Shown piece after piece: positions 1 through 7,898 of a stretch of 64,000 nucleotides of DNA (within the stretch, counting starts at the first letter, position 1; each line of letters starts with the position of its first letter). The notes below the pieces were generated by a model, which made no database searches, had not been told where the DNA came from, and saw only the letters and a program-made list of their open reading frames with translations. A program made the position numbers and the translations under genes. This DNA comes from Sinomicrobium soli (GTDB lineage: Bacteria > Bacteroidota > Bacteroidia > Flavobacteriales > Flavobacteriaceae): positions 248,001-312,000 of the forward strand of contig NZ_QLNV01000002.1 in assembly GCF_003285545.1 (NCBI RefSeq), in the 5' to 3' direction.

Positions 1-524
1 ACCGGCCTTTCAGCGGTGTACTGCAGGAAGCTATCGACAACGGGTTTACCGAACCCGACCCGAGGGAGGACCTTTCCGGTAATGATGTGGGAAGAAAACT
101 GCTCATCCTGGCACGGGAACTGGACCTGCATAACGAATTCGGTGATATTAAAATCCAGAACCTTATCCCGGAAGCTTCCGGACTTCGCGAGGGCGAGCCT
201 TCCGATTTCCTGTCGCGCCTGGGTGAACTCGATGCGCCTTACGCAGAAATCAAAGCCAGGCAGGAACCCGGGCATGTTTTGCGGTATATCGGAGAACTTT
301 CCGGAGACCTGCAACAGGATAAAGGCATCCTCGAGGTAAAACTCGTTTCCGTACCCGAACAGAGTGCCCTTGGCCAGGTCAAAGGTTCCGACTCCATATT
401 CGAGATCTATACGGAGTCCTACGGTACACGGCCGTTAGTAATCCAGGGTGCCGGCGCAGGGGCCCAGGTAACGGCACGCGGGGTCTTCGGGGACATTCTG
501 AGACTGGCGGATAAAGGGGAATAA
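1..524 (+). CDS. thrA: Bifunctional aspartate kinase / homoserine dehydrogenase, C-terminal part (5' end outside window)
   Basis: Only the last ~174 codons are present; the reading frame is open from the window edge (codons start at position 3) to the TAA at 522-524. The visible part is the C-terminal end of the homoserine dehydrogenase module, which reduces aspartate semialdehyde to homoserine for threonine and methionine synthesis. Diagnostic stretches are the TEPDPREDLSG segment followed by GRKLLILARE, and the C-terminal GAGAGAQVTARGVFGDIL, both typical of the ThrA-type fused enzyme. The kinase half is not visible, so bifunctionality is inferred from the close match to the ThrA type. The next gene, a MetZ-like sulfhydrylase 57 bp downstream, uses an acylated form of the product, so the two probably form a methionine operon. 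Confidence 0.9.
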   Translation, partial: RPFSGVLQEAIDNGFTEPDPREDLSGNDVGRKLLILARELDLHNEFGDIKIQNLIPEASGLREGEPSDFLSRLGELDAPYAEIKARQEPGHVLRYIGELSGDLQQDKGILEVKLVSVPEQSALGQVKGSDSIFEIYTESYGTRPLVIQGAGAGAQVTARGVFGDILRLADKGE

Positions 525-581
525 GGATCAGTCCCGGGAGGTCAAATCCTCGGGAATAACATAATAACACAATAACGGGCA

Positions 582-1751
582 ATGAAAAAACAACATTTTG
601 AAACCGATGCCATACGGACACAGACAGAGCGGACAGAGTTCCTGGAACACACCAGCCCGCTGTACCTGACGTCGAGCTTTATATTTGAAGATGCAGAAGA
701 CATGAGGGCTTCTTTTGCAGAAGAGAAAGAACGGAACATCTATAGTCGCTTCACCAATCCGAACACCTCGGAGTTCGTAGAGAAAATATGCCACATGGAA
801 GGAGCCGAAAGCGGGTATGCCTTTGCTACGGGAATGGCTGCGGTGTTTTCCACCTTTGCGGCCCTGCTGAACAGCGGCGACCACATTGTGGCGGCAAGGT
901 CGGTGTTCGGCTCTACCCATACCCTGTTTACCAAATTTTTACCGAAATGGAATATCAACACTTCCTATTTCAAGGTAAACGAAACGGAAAAGATAACATC
1001 GCTGATCACACCGCAGACAAAAATACTTTTTGCAGAAACCCCGACCAACCCGGCCGTAGACATTCTCGACCTGGAACTATTGGGGGATATCGCAAAAAAG
1101 CACAACCTCATCCTGGTCATCGACAACTGTTTTGCTACCCCTTACCTGCAACAGCCCATAAAATTCGGTGCCGATCTGGTCATCCATTCCGCCACCAAAC
1201 TGATAGACGGACAGGGACGTGTACTGGGAGGGATTACCGTAGGAAAAAAAGAACTTATCAGGGAAATTTACCTGTTCTCGCGCAATACGGGCCCCGCGCT
1301 GTCCCCTTTTAACGCATGGATATTGTCCAAAAGCCTGGAAACCCTGGCGGTAAGGGTAGACAGACATTGTGAAAACGCATTAAAGGTCGCCGGGTTCCTG
1401 GAAGACCATCCGCAGGTCAACTGGGTAAAATACCCCTTCCTGAAATCACACCCGCAGTATGAAGTGGCCAGAAAGCAGATGAATGCGGGAGGAAGTATAG
1501 TGGCCTTCGAAATAAAGGGCGGTGTGGAAGCCGGGCGCAAATTCCTGGATACCATTAAGATGTGCTCCCTTTCTGCCAATCTTGGGGATACCCGGACCAT
1601 AGTGACCCACCCGGCCTCAACCACACACAGCAAACTCAGCGAAGAGGATCGGCTGCAGGTAAGCATTACGGACGGACTGGTAAGGGTTTCCGTGGGACTG
1701 GAAAATGTCGCGGATATTATTGCCGATCTGGACCAGGCTCTCCGGGCTTAA
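582..1751 (+). CDS. metZ: O-succinylhomoserine sulfhydrylase-type PLP enzyme (Cys/Met metabolism family)
   Basis: A 389-residue PLP-dependent enzyme of the cystathionine gamma-synthase family. Visible hallmarks: the YSRFTNPNT substrate loop near residues 54-62, the VIDNCFATPYLQ strand with the PLP-contacting Asp near 181, and the Schiff-base lysine K206 in HSATKLIDGQG. The usual role is to replace the acyl group of an O-acylhomoserine with sulfide to give homocysteine. Overall form is closest to MetZ, but the acyl donor (succinyl or acetyl) cannot be read from sequence. The ATG at 582 lies 57 bp after the ThrA stop, suggesting co-transcription. A second, clearly different member (MetY) lies at 14615-15895. 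Confidence 0.85.
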   Translation: MKKQHFETDAIRTQTERTEFLEHTSPLYLTSSFIFEDAEDMRASFAEEKERNIYSRFTNPNTSEFVEKICHMEGAESGYAFATGMAAVFSTFAALLNSGDHIVAARSVFGSTHTLFTKFLPKWNINTSYFKVNETEKITSLITPQTKILFAETPTNPAVDILDLELLGDIAKKHNLILVIDNCFATPYLQQPIKFGADLVIHSATKLIDGQGRVLGGITVGKKELIREIYLFSRNTGPALSPFNAWILSKSLETLAVRVDRHCENALKVAGFLEDHPQVNWVKYPFLKSHPQYEVARKQMNAGGSIVAFEIKGGVEAGRKFLDTIKMCSLSANLGDTRTIVTHPASTTHSKLSEEDRLQVSITDGLVRVSVGLENVADIIADLDQALRA

Positions 1752-1814
1752 GACACCGGAATAAAAGTTACGTATGATATGCTCCCGGATTTAAAAGTTT
1801 TTTCTAATTTAGAG

Positions 1815-1836
1815 CAGACAATATAGAAGCTGTCTG
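1815..1836 (+). other. Small hairpin in the metZ - DUF2911 spacer
   Basis: The 135-bp spacer contains the inverted repeat cagaca/tgtctg (1815-1820 and 1831-1836) with a 10-nt loop. It has no real T tract, so it is a weak terminator or a 5'-UTR structure for the next gene. No convincing promoter was found in the spacer. Confidence 0.3.
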
Positions 1837-1886
1837 AAATTTGTTTAAGGATAAAATTCAGACCGTTTCATAAACCTTTTCTCGTT

Positions 1887-2429
1887 ATGAAAAATTATTT
1901 CGGTGTATTCATACTGGCCATTACCTTTGGTATTGTGGCCGAAAGTAAAGCCCAGAACTTCAGCGGACTCGACAAGAGCCCTGCCGACATTGCCTATTAC
2001 CGTACCGACCGCAAGGCTCCCCCGATAGCCAAGGTGGTCTACGGCAGGCCGCAGAAAAAGGGAAGGCCCGTATTCGGTACCCTGGTCCCTTTTGACAAGG
2101 TGTGGCGTACAGGGGCCAACGAAGCTACGGAGATCACATTCTTCAAGGATGTGGTTTTCGGGGATGTTGAAGTCGCTGCAGGCACCTACACCCTCTACTC
2201 CATTCCCGGGGTAAAGGAATGGACTGTGATACTCAATAAGGCTACTGACGTATGGGGAGCATTTGACTATAAGGAAGCAAACGATGTGGCCCGTACCACG
2301 GTACCGGTAAGCTCCGGAAAGGAAGATCTCGAAGCGTTTTCCATAACCTTCGAGCCCGGTGAGAACGGGGCCGACCTCTACCTCGGGTGGGCTACCACAA
2401 GGATAAAAGTACCGATAGGTTTAAAATAG
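1887..2429 (+). CDS. DUF2911 domain-containing exported protein
   Basis: A 180-residue protein with a cleavable signal peptide (hydrophobic residues 6-16, SKAQ near 20-23). The body matches the DUF2911 family of Bacteroidota: the YGRPQKKGRPVFG segment near 50-62, the VWRTGANEATEI motif near 72-83 and the AGTYTLYSIP motif near 98-107. The family's biochemical function is unknown; members are predicted small beta-rich periplasmic or secreted proteins. It appears monocistronic, with its own strong terminator downstream. No functional link to the preceding methionine genes is evident. Confidence 0.85.
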   Translation: MKNYFGVFILAITFGIVAESKAQNFSGLDKSPADIAYYRTDRKAPPIAKVVYGRPQKKGRPVFGTLVPFDKVWRTGANEATEITFFKDVVFGDVEVAAGTYTLYSIPGVKEWTVILNKATDVWGAFDYKEANDVARTTVPVSSGKEDLEAFSITFEPGENGADLYLGWATTRIKVPIGLK

Positions 2430-2465
2430 GCTTAATTGTGAACCCGCTACGGGTTCCGTACCCGG

Positions 2466-2510
2466 AAGCCCGGAAATTTCAGGCATGGTGTATGTTATTT
2501 CCGGGCTTTT
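2466..2510 (+). terminator. Rho-independent terminator after the DUF2911 gene
   Basis: A perfect 12-bp stem (2466-2477 with 2497-2508, aagcccggaaat/atttccgggctt), a 19-nt loop and a short T run. A smaller hairpin (gaaccc/gggttc, 2440-2456) precedes it. It also lies downstream of the convergent amidohydrolase gene and may serve both strands. Confidence 0.75.
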
Positions 2511-2532
2511 ATATTTTCCCGGACGGGAATGG

Positions 2533-4158
2533 TCAGTATACTTTTTCACCTCCGAGAAAGGTTCCCTCTACTTCTGTTCCGGGCAGTCCCTCTTCCGGAA
2601 CTTCCATAATATCCCTGTCGAGAATAACAAAATCTGCCAGTTTACCCGGTTCTATACTTCCCTTTTCTTCATCTTCAAAATTGGAATATGCCGCCCATAT
2701 GGTCATTCCTTTCAGGGCCTCTTCCCGGCTTAAGGCATTTTCAGGCTGAAATCCCCCTTCCGGGTATCCCTCCGTATCCTTCCGGGCCACGGCAGCATAA
2801 AAAGTGAGAAAGGGATTTACCTGTTCTACCGGAAAATCGGTACCGAGTGCTATAACCCCGGCTTCGTCCAACAGGTTTTTATAGGCATAGGCCTCCCTGC
2901 TGCGCTTTTCGCCCAGCCGGTCTTTTACCCAGTACATATCGCTGGTGGCATGGGTGGGTTGCACCGAAGGAATGATCCCCTGCCGGAAAAAGCCGATATC
3001 TTCCGGGCTTACCACCTGTGCGTGCTCTATTTTCCAGCGACGGTCCTTTTTCCCCTTCAGCACCCTGGCATAGGCCTTCAGGACAACGGCATTTGCCGAA
3101 TCGCCTATGGCATGGGTATTCATCTGATAGTCGGAAGCAGCAATACGGCGGGCCAGTTTCCCGATCTCATCCACCGGCGTCACCATGGTGCCATAATGTC
3201 CCGGCCTGTCGGAATAAGGCTCCTTCAGTACGGCCCCTCCTGACCCCAGGGCACCGTCAGCAAATACTTTTACCGACCTCACATGCAGCTTATCGCTCTT
3301 CTGCACTCCCCTGGACAAAAAATAGATGATATCCTTTTTATGGTTACCTACCATCGCATAGATCCTTATATCCAGCTTTTTCATCCGTTGCAGGCTATCT
3401 ATGAGCTCTATGACATCGCGGGACAGGCCCGCATCGTTCACCGTGGTAAGTCCGTACGAAAAACATATCTGCTGGGCATCGGTAAGTGCCCTGATCTGCC
3501 GGTTTCTTTCCGGGTCGGGAAATACGGCATTCACCAGTTCTACGGCACGGTCTATCAATATTCCCGTGAGCTTCCCGTTACGGACCACGATCTCCCCGTT
3601 TTCCACGGGAGTACCTGCAGTGATACCCGCCATGTCCAGCAATTTCTGGTTTACCAGCCAGGCGTGCCCGTCAATCCGCTGCAGTATCACGGGGGTATCC
3701 GGAAAAAGCCGGTCGAGCGCTGTCTTATCAGGAAATTCCTTTGTCTCCCAGTTGTTCTGGTCCCATCCCCTGCCGTAAATGAATTTGCTGCCCTTGTTTT
3801 TCCCGAAAGCCTGTACCCTCTCGAGCACTTCTTCAAAACTCCCTGTACCTTCGAGGTCTATTTGCTGGCGGTTGAGCCCTAATCCGTAAAAATGACAGTG
3901 TGCATCGATAAGCCCCGGTACTATGGTCTTGCTATTGGCATCGATAATCTCTCTTGCCGAGTAGCGATCTTCTATATGGGCCGTACTGCCCACATCCACA
4001 AACCTGCCATCCCTGATGGCGAAAGCCTGTGCCATACCAAAACCCGCATCTACGGTATACACTTTGGCATTGGTGACTATAATATCGACAGGTTCTTTTT
4101 GTTTACAGGCAGCGACAAGTAACAACCCGAAACACAGGACAGAAAGGTTATTTTTCAT
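2533..4158 (-). CDS. Amidohydrolase family lipoprotein (YtcJ/NfdA-like, Amidohydro_3)
   Basis: A 541-residue metal-dependent hydrolase of the Amidohydro_3 (YtcJ-like) group. A lipoprotein signal is clear: hydrophobic stretch and lipobox VAAC with Cys18. The metal-binding HxH is in PGLIDAHCHF (H87, H89). Further family motifs are the NTHAIGDSAN segment (third His), KIEHAQ (fourth His region) and the C-terminal ALGTDFPV with the catalytic Asp. Members hydrolyse amides or N-acyl and formyl compounds; the substrate here is not predictable. The lipid anchor places it in the periplasm or at the outer membrane. It is separated from the RluD gene by 71 bp and may have its own promoter. Confidence 0.85.
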   Translation of the reverse strand: MKNNLSVLCFGLLLVAACKQKEPVDIIVTNAKVYTVDAGFGMAQAFAIRDGRFVDVGSTAHIEDRYSAREIIDANSKTIVPGLIDAHCHFYGLGLNRQQIDLEGTGSFEEVLERVQAFGKNKGSKFIYGRGWDQNNWETKEFPDKTALDRLFPDTPVILQRIDGHAWLVNQKLLDMAGITAGTPVENGEIVVRNGKLTGILIDRAVELVNAVFPDPERNRQIRALTDAQQICFSYGLTTVNDAGLSRDVIELIDSLQRMKKLDIRIYAMVGNHKKDIIYFLSRGVQKSDKLHVRSVKVFADGALGSGGAVLKEPYSDRPGHYGTMVTPVDEIGKLARRIAASDYQMNTHAIGDSANAVVLKAYARVLKGKKDRRWKIEHAQVVSPEDIGFFRQGIIPSVQPTHATSDMYWVKDRLGEKRSREAYAYKNLLDEAGVIALGTDFPVEQVNPFLTFYAAVARKDTEGYPEGGFQPENALSREEALKGMTIWAAYSNFEDEEKGSIEPGKLADFVILDRDIMEVPEEGLPGTEVEGTFLGGEKVY

Positions 4159-4229
4159 GAAAAGCAGATTATCTGGGTGGGTATAAAGTTAAGAAACGGG
4201 GCGCAAAAATTAAAATACAATTGCAGATT

Positions 4230-5258
4230 TCACGATCCGGAATGCCTGGCATAATTTCTCCACTTCTCTATACAGGAAACCATGTCTTCGGGAATTTCCG
4301 AATCGAAGCTGAGCATTTTTCCGCTGACCGGGTGTTCGAATCCCAGGGTTTTGGCATGCAGGGCCTGCCTGGGCAATACCTTAAAACAGTTCTCCACAAA
4401 CTGCCTGTACTTGGTAAAAGTGGTCCCTTTGAGGATCTTGTCTCCCCCATAGCGTTCATCATTAAAAAGCGGATGCCCGATATGTTTCATATGTACCCGT
4501 ATCTGGTGGGTCCTTCCCGTCTCCAGGCGACACGATACCAGGGTCACATATCCCAGGCGTTCGAGCACCTTATAATGGGTAACGGCTTCCTTTCCATGTG
4601 CCCCATCCTCAAAAACAGCCATTTGTAACCGGTTTTTGGGATGGCGCCCTATATGCCCCCTTATCGTACCTTCGTCTTCCTCCACATTTCCCCATACCAG
4701 GGCTACATATTCCCGTTCACTGGTCTTTTCGAAAAACTGCCGTGCCAGGCGGGTCATGGCCTGTTCCGTTTTGGCTATGACCAGTAATCCGCTGGTATCC
4801 TTGTCGATACGGTGTACCAGCCCGGGCCTTTCATTGCTGTTTTTAGGGAGGTGTTCGAAATGGTATACCAGGGCATTGATCAATGTTCCGCTGTAATTGC
4901 CGTGTCCGGGATGCACGACCATTCCCGCCGGCTTGTTTACCACCAGCAGTTCATCGTCTTCATATACGATATCCAGCGGGATATTTTCCGGGGTGAGCAG
5001 GTATTCGTAGGGAGGATGTTCAAACAATACCTTTACCTCATCTTCTGCCTTCACCCTGTAATTGGCCTTGACCACCACATCATTGACCCGGATATTCCCG
5101 TTTCTGGCCGCCTGCTGTATTTTATTTCTCGTGGCGTTTTCTATGAAATTCATCAGGTATTTGTCTACCCTCAGGGGTTCCTGCCCTTTTCCCGCCTTAA
5201 AACTATAGTGTTCGTATAATTCGTCGTCCTGTTCGTCCAACCCGTTATGCTCCGTCAT
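4230..5258 (-). CDS. rluD: RluD-family 23S rRNA pseudouridine synthase
   Basis: A 342-residue RluA/RluD-family synthase: N-terminal S4-like RNA-binding region (about residues 27-85, with RVDKYLMNFI) followed by the catalytic domain with HRIDKDTSGL, catalytic Asp152. The closest match by form is RluD, which makes pseudouridines in helix 69 of 23S rRNA. I chose the ATG at 5258: the frame stays open upstream to 5351, but those 31 codons are basic, overlap the PASTA gene and do not resemble the family. With this start the gene overlaps the upstream PASTA gene by 14 bp, suggesting translational coupling. Confidence 0.88.
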   Translation of the reverse strand: MTEHNGLDEQDDELYEHYSFKAGKGQEPLRVDKYLMNFIENATRNKIQQAARNGNIRVNDVVVKANYRVKAEDEVKVLFEHPPYEYLLTPENIPLDIVYEDDELLVVNKPAGMVVHPGHGNYSGTLINALVYHFEHLPKNSNERPGLVHRIDKDTSGLLVIAKTEQAMTRLARQFFEKTSEREYVALVWGNVEEDEGTIRGHIGRHPKNRLQMAVFEDGAHGKEAVTHYKVLERLGYVTLVSCRLETGRTHQIRVHMKHIGHPLFNDERYGGDKILKGTTFTKYRQFVENCFKVLPRQALHAKTLGFEHPVSGKMLSFDSEIPEDMVSCIEKWRNYARHSGS

Positions 5259-5877
5259 TCTCCCCCGTATTAGTATCTTCGTTCTCCTCCACCTCCGCCT
5301 CGGCTTCGGCCTCTTTCTTTCGTTCTTCCGGTCCTCCGTCACCACAGACAAGATCTATTTTCGTCGTCTTCGGATACTGGTCGCCGGGAGCTATTTTTTT
5401 TCCCTGGTATTCGATGTAATACACCATATCCTTACCGATCTCATCGATATACTCTATACGCCCCACATCGAGCCCTACCGCTCTTAACATGGATTCGGCA
5501 TTCCTTCGGGTCACCTGGATGATATTCGGCACGCTGACCTCCCGGTAGCCCGAGGGATTAATAGTCAGGTAAATTTTCCTGTTCCGCTTTACCGTACTTC
5601 CCCCCATCGGTTCCTGTTCTATAACGGAGTACCTGGGATATGACGGGTTAAAATTGGCCGAATCCAGTACTTCAAAACGAAGGTCTGCCTCCTCCAGGGT
5701 CTGCCTGACTTCATTAAGAGTTTTCTTTGACAGGTCGGGCACCGTGACGAACTCTCCGTGATTGGTCGTTATCTTGAGCCATTGCAATGCCAGCAACACC
5801 AGGGCAATCACCAGGGCAACAGCAACGGCGATCTGTATTAAAAACGTCTTACTGGCCAGGAATCTAAAAATACTCAT
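5245..5877 (-). CDS. PASTA domain-containing membrane protein
   Basis: A 210-residue protein with one N-terminal transmembrane segment (about residues 13-34), then two PASTA repeats (about 43-109 and 113-179; each opens with a V-P-[DN]-[LI] motif) and an acidic Glu-rich tail (185-210). PASTA domains usually bind muropeptides or beta-lactam-like ligands; no kinase or transpeptidase domain is attached here. It is divergent from ddl (D-Ala-D-Ala ligase), which is consistent with a cell-envelope role. It is probably co-transcribed with RluD (14-bp overlap). Confidence 0.85.
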   Translation of the reverse strand: MSIFRFLASKTFLIQIAVAVALVIALVLLALQWLKITTNHGEFVTVPDLSKKTLNEVRQTLEEADLRFEVLDSANFNPSYPRYSVIEQEPMGGSTVKRNRKIYLTINPSGYREVSVPNIIQVTRRNAESMLRAVGLDVGRIEYIDEIGKDMVYYIEYQGKKIAPGDQYPKTTKIDLVCGDGGPEERKKEAEAEAEVEENEDTNTGENDGA

Positions 5878-6293
5878 ATCCTTTATTTAGATGACAAAGA
5901 TATAAAACTGTTTCCTTTCGGAAGCGGCGGCAAAGGCCGCAGATAAATTTTTGACAGGCAGAACGATTCATTCCTTCGCCAATGCCTGAAATATCCGAAA
6001 AGATTTTTTATCTTCTGATTTATTAATGATACTTTTGATTTAATGAACTCGTCTTGAGTTATTATAATTTGCTGCAAAACCCTCTTTTGCACCCATATTT
6101 TGTCTTTTTCTCCCCCCATAGCTAAGGCTATGTGGCTCGAAAAAGCCTTCATCTGGGCACAGGGCGGAGCGTTACGAAACAGCCCACTGGGCTGTTTTAG
6201 CGAACGAGCCAGCTGGCGCAAGGGCAGGTTAGCCTAAATGAAACAACCCAAGACAAGTTCAAAACGAATTTAAACAACTGTTTCGTGTAGCCG
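5878..6293. other. 416-bp gene-free region rich in hairpins (possible dispersed repeat or structured RNA)
   Basis: No credible gene. Several perfect inverted repeats are visible: gcggc/gccgc (5927-5940), aactc/gagtt (6046-6060), tgcaaaa/ttttgca (6073-6091), aacagccc/gggctgtt with a 3-nt loop (6178-6196), and an enclosing tggctcg/cgagcca pair (6133-6139 with 6205-6211). A minus-strand ORF (5883-6221, 112 codons) crosses these structures and has no domain character. The region must contain the divergent promoters of the PASTA and ddl genes, but no good TAnnTTTG box was found. A mobile or repeated intergenic element, or a structured RNA, would fit. Confidence 0.4.
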
Positions 6294-7301
6294 ATGAAAA
6301 AAAATATCGCAATACTGATGGGAGGTTATTCGAGTGAGTCTGCCATCTCCCTGAAAAGCGGCAACGTGGTTTACCATCACCTGGACCGCAATGCCTACAA
6401 CCTGTTCCGCATCCACATTTTCAGGGACAGGTGGGTTTATGTAGACGACAACGACCGGGAATCGCCGGTAGACCGGCACGATTTCAGCATAGCGCCGCAG
6501 GGAGAAAAAATATGTTTTGACGCGGCTTTTATCGCCATTCACGGTTCGCCCGGGGAAGACGGTTACATACAGGCCTATCTCGACCTTCTGGGAATACCCC
6601 ATACCGCCTGCAATTTTTACCAGGCCGCACTCACCTATAACAAAAGGGACTGCCTTTCCGTTCTGAAAGCCTACGGCATCCCCTGTGCCACTTCGTATTA
6701 CCTCAACAAGGGGGACGAAATAAGAACGGGGGAGATCACGGAAAAAGTGGGCATGCCCTGTTTCGTAAAGGCCAACAAGGCAGGCTCGAGTTTCGGTATT
6801 TCCAAGGTATACCGGGAAGAAGATCTCGGCCGGGCCATTGCGCATTCCTTTGAAGAAGACGACGAGATCATTATAGAATCTTTCCTCGACGGGACGGAAG
6901 TATCGGTAGGGGTCATACCATACGAAGGAACGGTCAGGGTACTCCCCATCACGGAAATCGTCACCGAAAACGATTTTTTTGATTACAAGGCGAAATACGA
7001 AGGGCAGTCACAGGAAATCACCCCGGCCCGGATCAGCGGGGAAATGACGGAAATAATTTCGGAAACGGCACTGCGGATATACCATATCTTAAAACTCAGG
7101 GGATTTACCCGGAGCGAATTTATTATTGTAAACGGTATCCCCCACCTGCTCGAGATCAATACCGTTCCCGGGCTTACGGCAGAGAGCATTCTGCCCAGCC
7201 AGGCTGCGGTAGCCGGGATTTCGGCAGAAGCGCTTTTCAACAATGCCGTTCAAGAGATCTTAAAGGAGCCGGCAGGCCCGGGACAAACCTATAAGGTATG
7301 A
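6294..7301 (+). CDS. ddl: D-alanine--D-alanine ligase
   Basis: A 335-residue ATP-grasp ligase that joins two D-alanines for the peptidoglycan stem peptide. Motifs in order: N-terminal LMGGYSSE loop (8-15), HGSPGEDG (83-90), the ATP-binding FVKANKAGSSFGISK stretch, IIESFLDGTEVSVG, and the C-terminal FTRSEFI...LLEINTVPGLT with the Mg-binding Glu and Asn. Length and motif order are normal. It starts a short plus-strand group with coaD 51 bp downstream. Confidence 0.93.
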   Translation: MKKNIAILMGGYSSESAISLKSGNVVYHHLDRNAYNLFRIHIFRDRWVYVDDNDRESPVDRHDFSIAPQGEKICFDAAFIAIHGSPGEDGYIQAYLDLLGIPHTACNFYQAALTYNKRDCLSVLKAYGIPCATSYYLNKGDEIRTGEITEKVGMPCFVKANKAGSSFGISKVYREEDLGRAIAHSFEEDDEIIIESFLDGTEVSVGVIPYEGTVRVLPITEIVTENDFFDYKAKYEGQSQEITPARISGEMTEIISETALRIYHILKLRGFTRSEFIIVNGIPHLLEINTVPGLTAESILPSQAAVAGISAEALFNNAVQEILKEPAGPGQTYKV

Positions 7302-7321
7302 GAGGGGAATGACTGACAATG

Positions 7322-7345
7322 TGCAACTAAGAACTACAAACTAAT
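7322..7345 (+). repeat. AACTAAGAACTA-type low-complexity repeat (copy 1)
   Basis: A short run of AACTA/AGAACTA units in the ddl - coaD spacer. Related runs occur at 33178-33213, 41795-41824 and 52332-52369, and a looser variant at 36747-36792. All lie at or just after gene 3' ends. Confidence 0.45.
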
Positions 7346-7352
7346 AAACTAA

Positions 7353-7808
7353 ATGAAACGAGCCATTTTCCCCGGGTCCTTTGATCCCATTACCCTCGGT
7401 CACTACGATATCATTTCCCGCGGGCTGACCCTGTTCGACGAGCTGATCATAGCCATAGGGATCAACGCGGAAAAAAAATACATGTTTTCCCTGGAGGAAC
7501 GCAAACATTTTATTGAAGAAGCTTTTCGTGAAGTCCCCAATATCAGGGTCATGACTTACGAGGGCCTTACCGTGGATTTCTGTAAAAAAACCGGTTCGCA
7601 GTTTATCCTGAGGGGCCTGCGCAACCCGGCTGATTTCGAATTTGAAAAAGCCATAGCCCACACCAACAGGAAACTCTCCGAAATAGAAACCGTGTTCCTG
7701 CTCACTTCATCCGGAAAATCCTATATCAGTTCTTCCATAGTGAGGGATGTGATCCGCAACGGCGGGGATTATACGGAACTGGTGCCGGATACCGTGAGGG
7801 TAAAATAA
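7353..7808 (+). CDS. coaD: Pantetheine-phosphate adenylyltransferase
   Basis: A 151-residue nucleotidyltransferase that transfers AMP from ATP to 4'-phosphopantetheine, the penultimate step of CoA synthesis. It shows the N-terminal GSFDPITLGHYDII signature with the T/HxGH nucleotide-binding motif (TLGH), the RGLRNPADFEFE substrate-binding segment near the middle and ISSSIVRDV at the C-terminal end. Length is typical for CoaD. It follows ddl by 51 bp and is likely co-transcribed. Confidence 0.95.
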   Translation: MKRAIFPGSFDPITLGHYDIISRGLTLFDELIIAIGINAEKKYMFSLEERKHFIEEAFREVPNIRVMTYEGLTVDFCKKTGSQFILRGLRNPADFEFEKAIAHTNRKLSEIETVFLLTSSGKSYISSSIVRDVIRNGGDYTELVPDTVRVK

Positions 7809-7825
7809 CGATGCGACAAAAACAA

Positions 7826-7865
7826 TAAAAAAACGGGACCTGTCCCTGGACTCGGACAGATCCCG
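7826..7865 (-). terminator. Terminator of the siderophore-receptor gene (minus strand)
   Basis: A 12-bp stem with one mismatch (7834-7845 with 7854-7865) and an 8-nt loop; read on the minus strand it is followed by a seven-T run. It lies 34 bp after the receptor stop and also sits behind coaD, so it may act on both strands. Confidence 0.75.
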
Positions 7866-7898
7866 TACAAACAAATACCCCATAGCACACAGGACCGG

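Noticed and set aside
5259-5351. N-terminal extension of RluD to the ATG at 5351
   Set aside because: The extra 31 residues are strongly basic, lie inside the PASTA gene and do not resemble RluD proteins.
5883-6221. 112-residue minus-strand ORF
   Set aside because: It runs through a series of inverted repeats and has no domain-like or compositionally normal sequence; more likely an open frame in a structured or repeated element.
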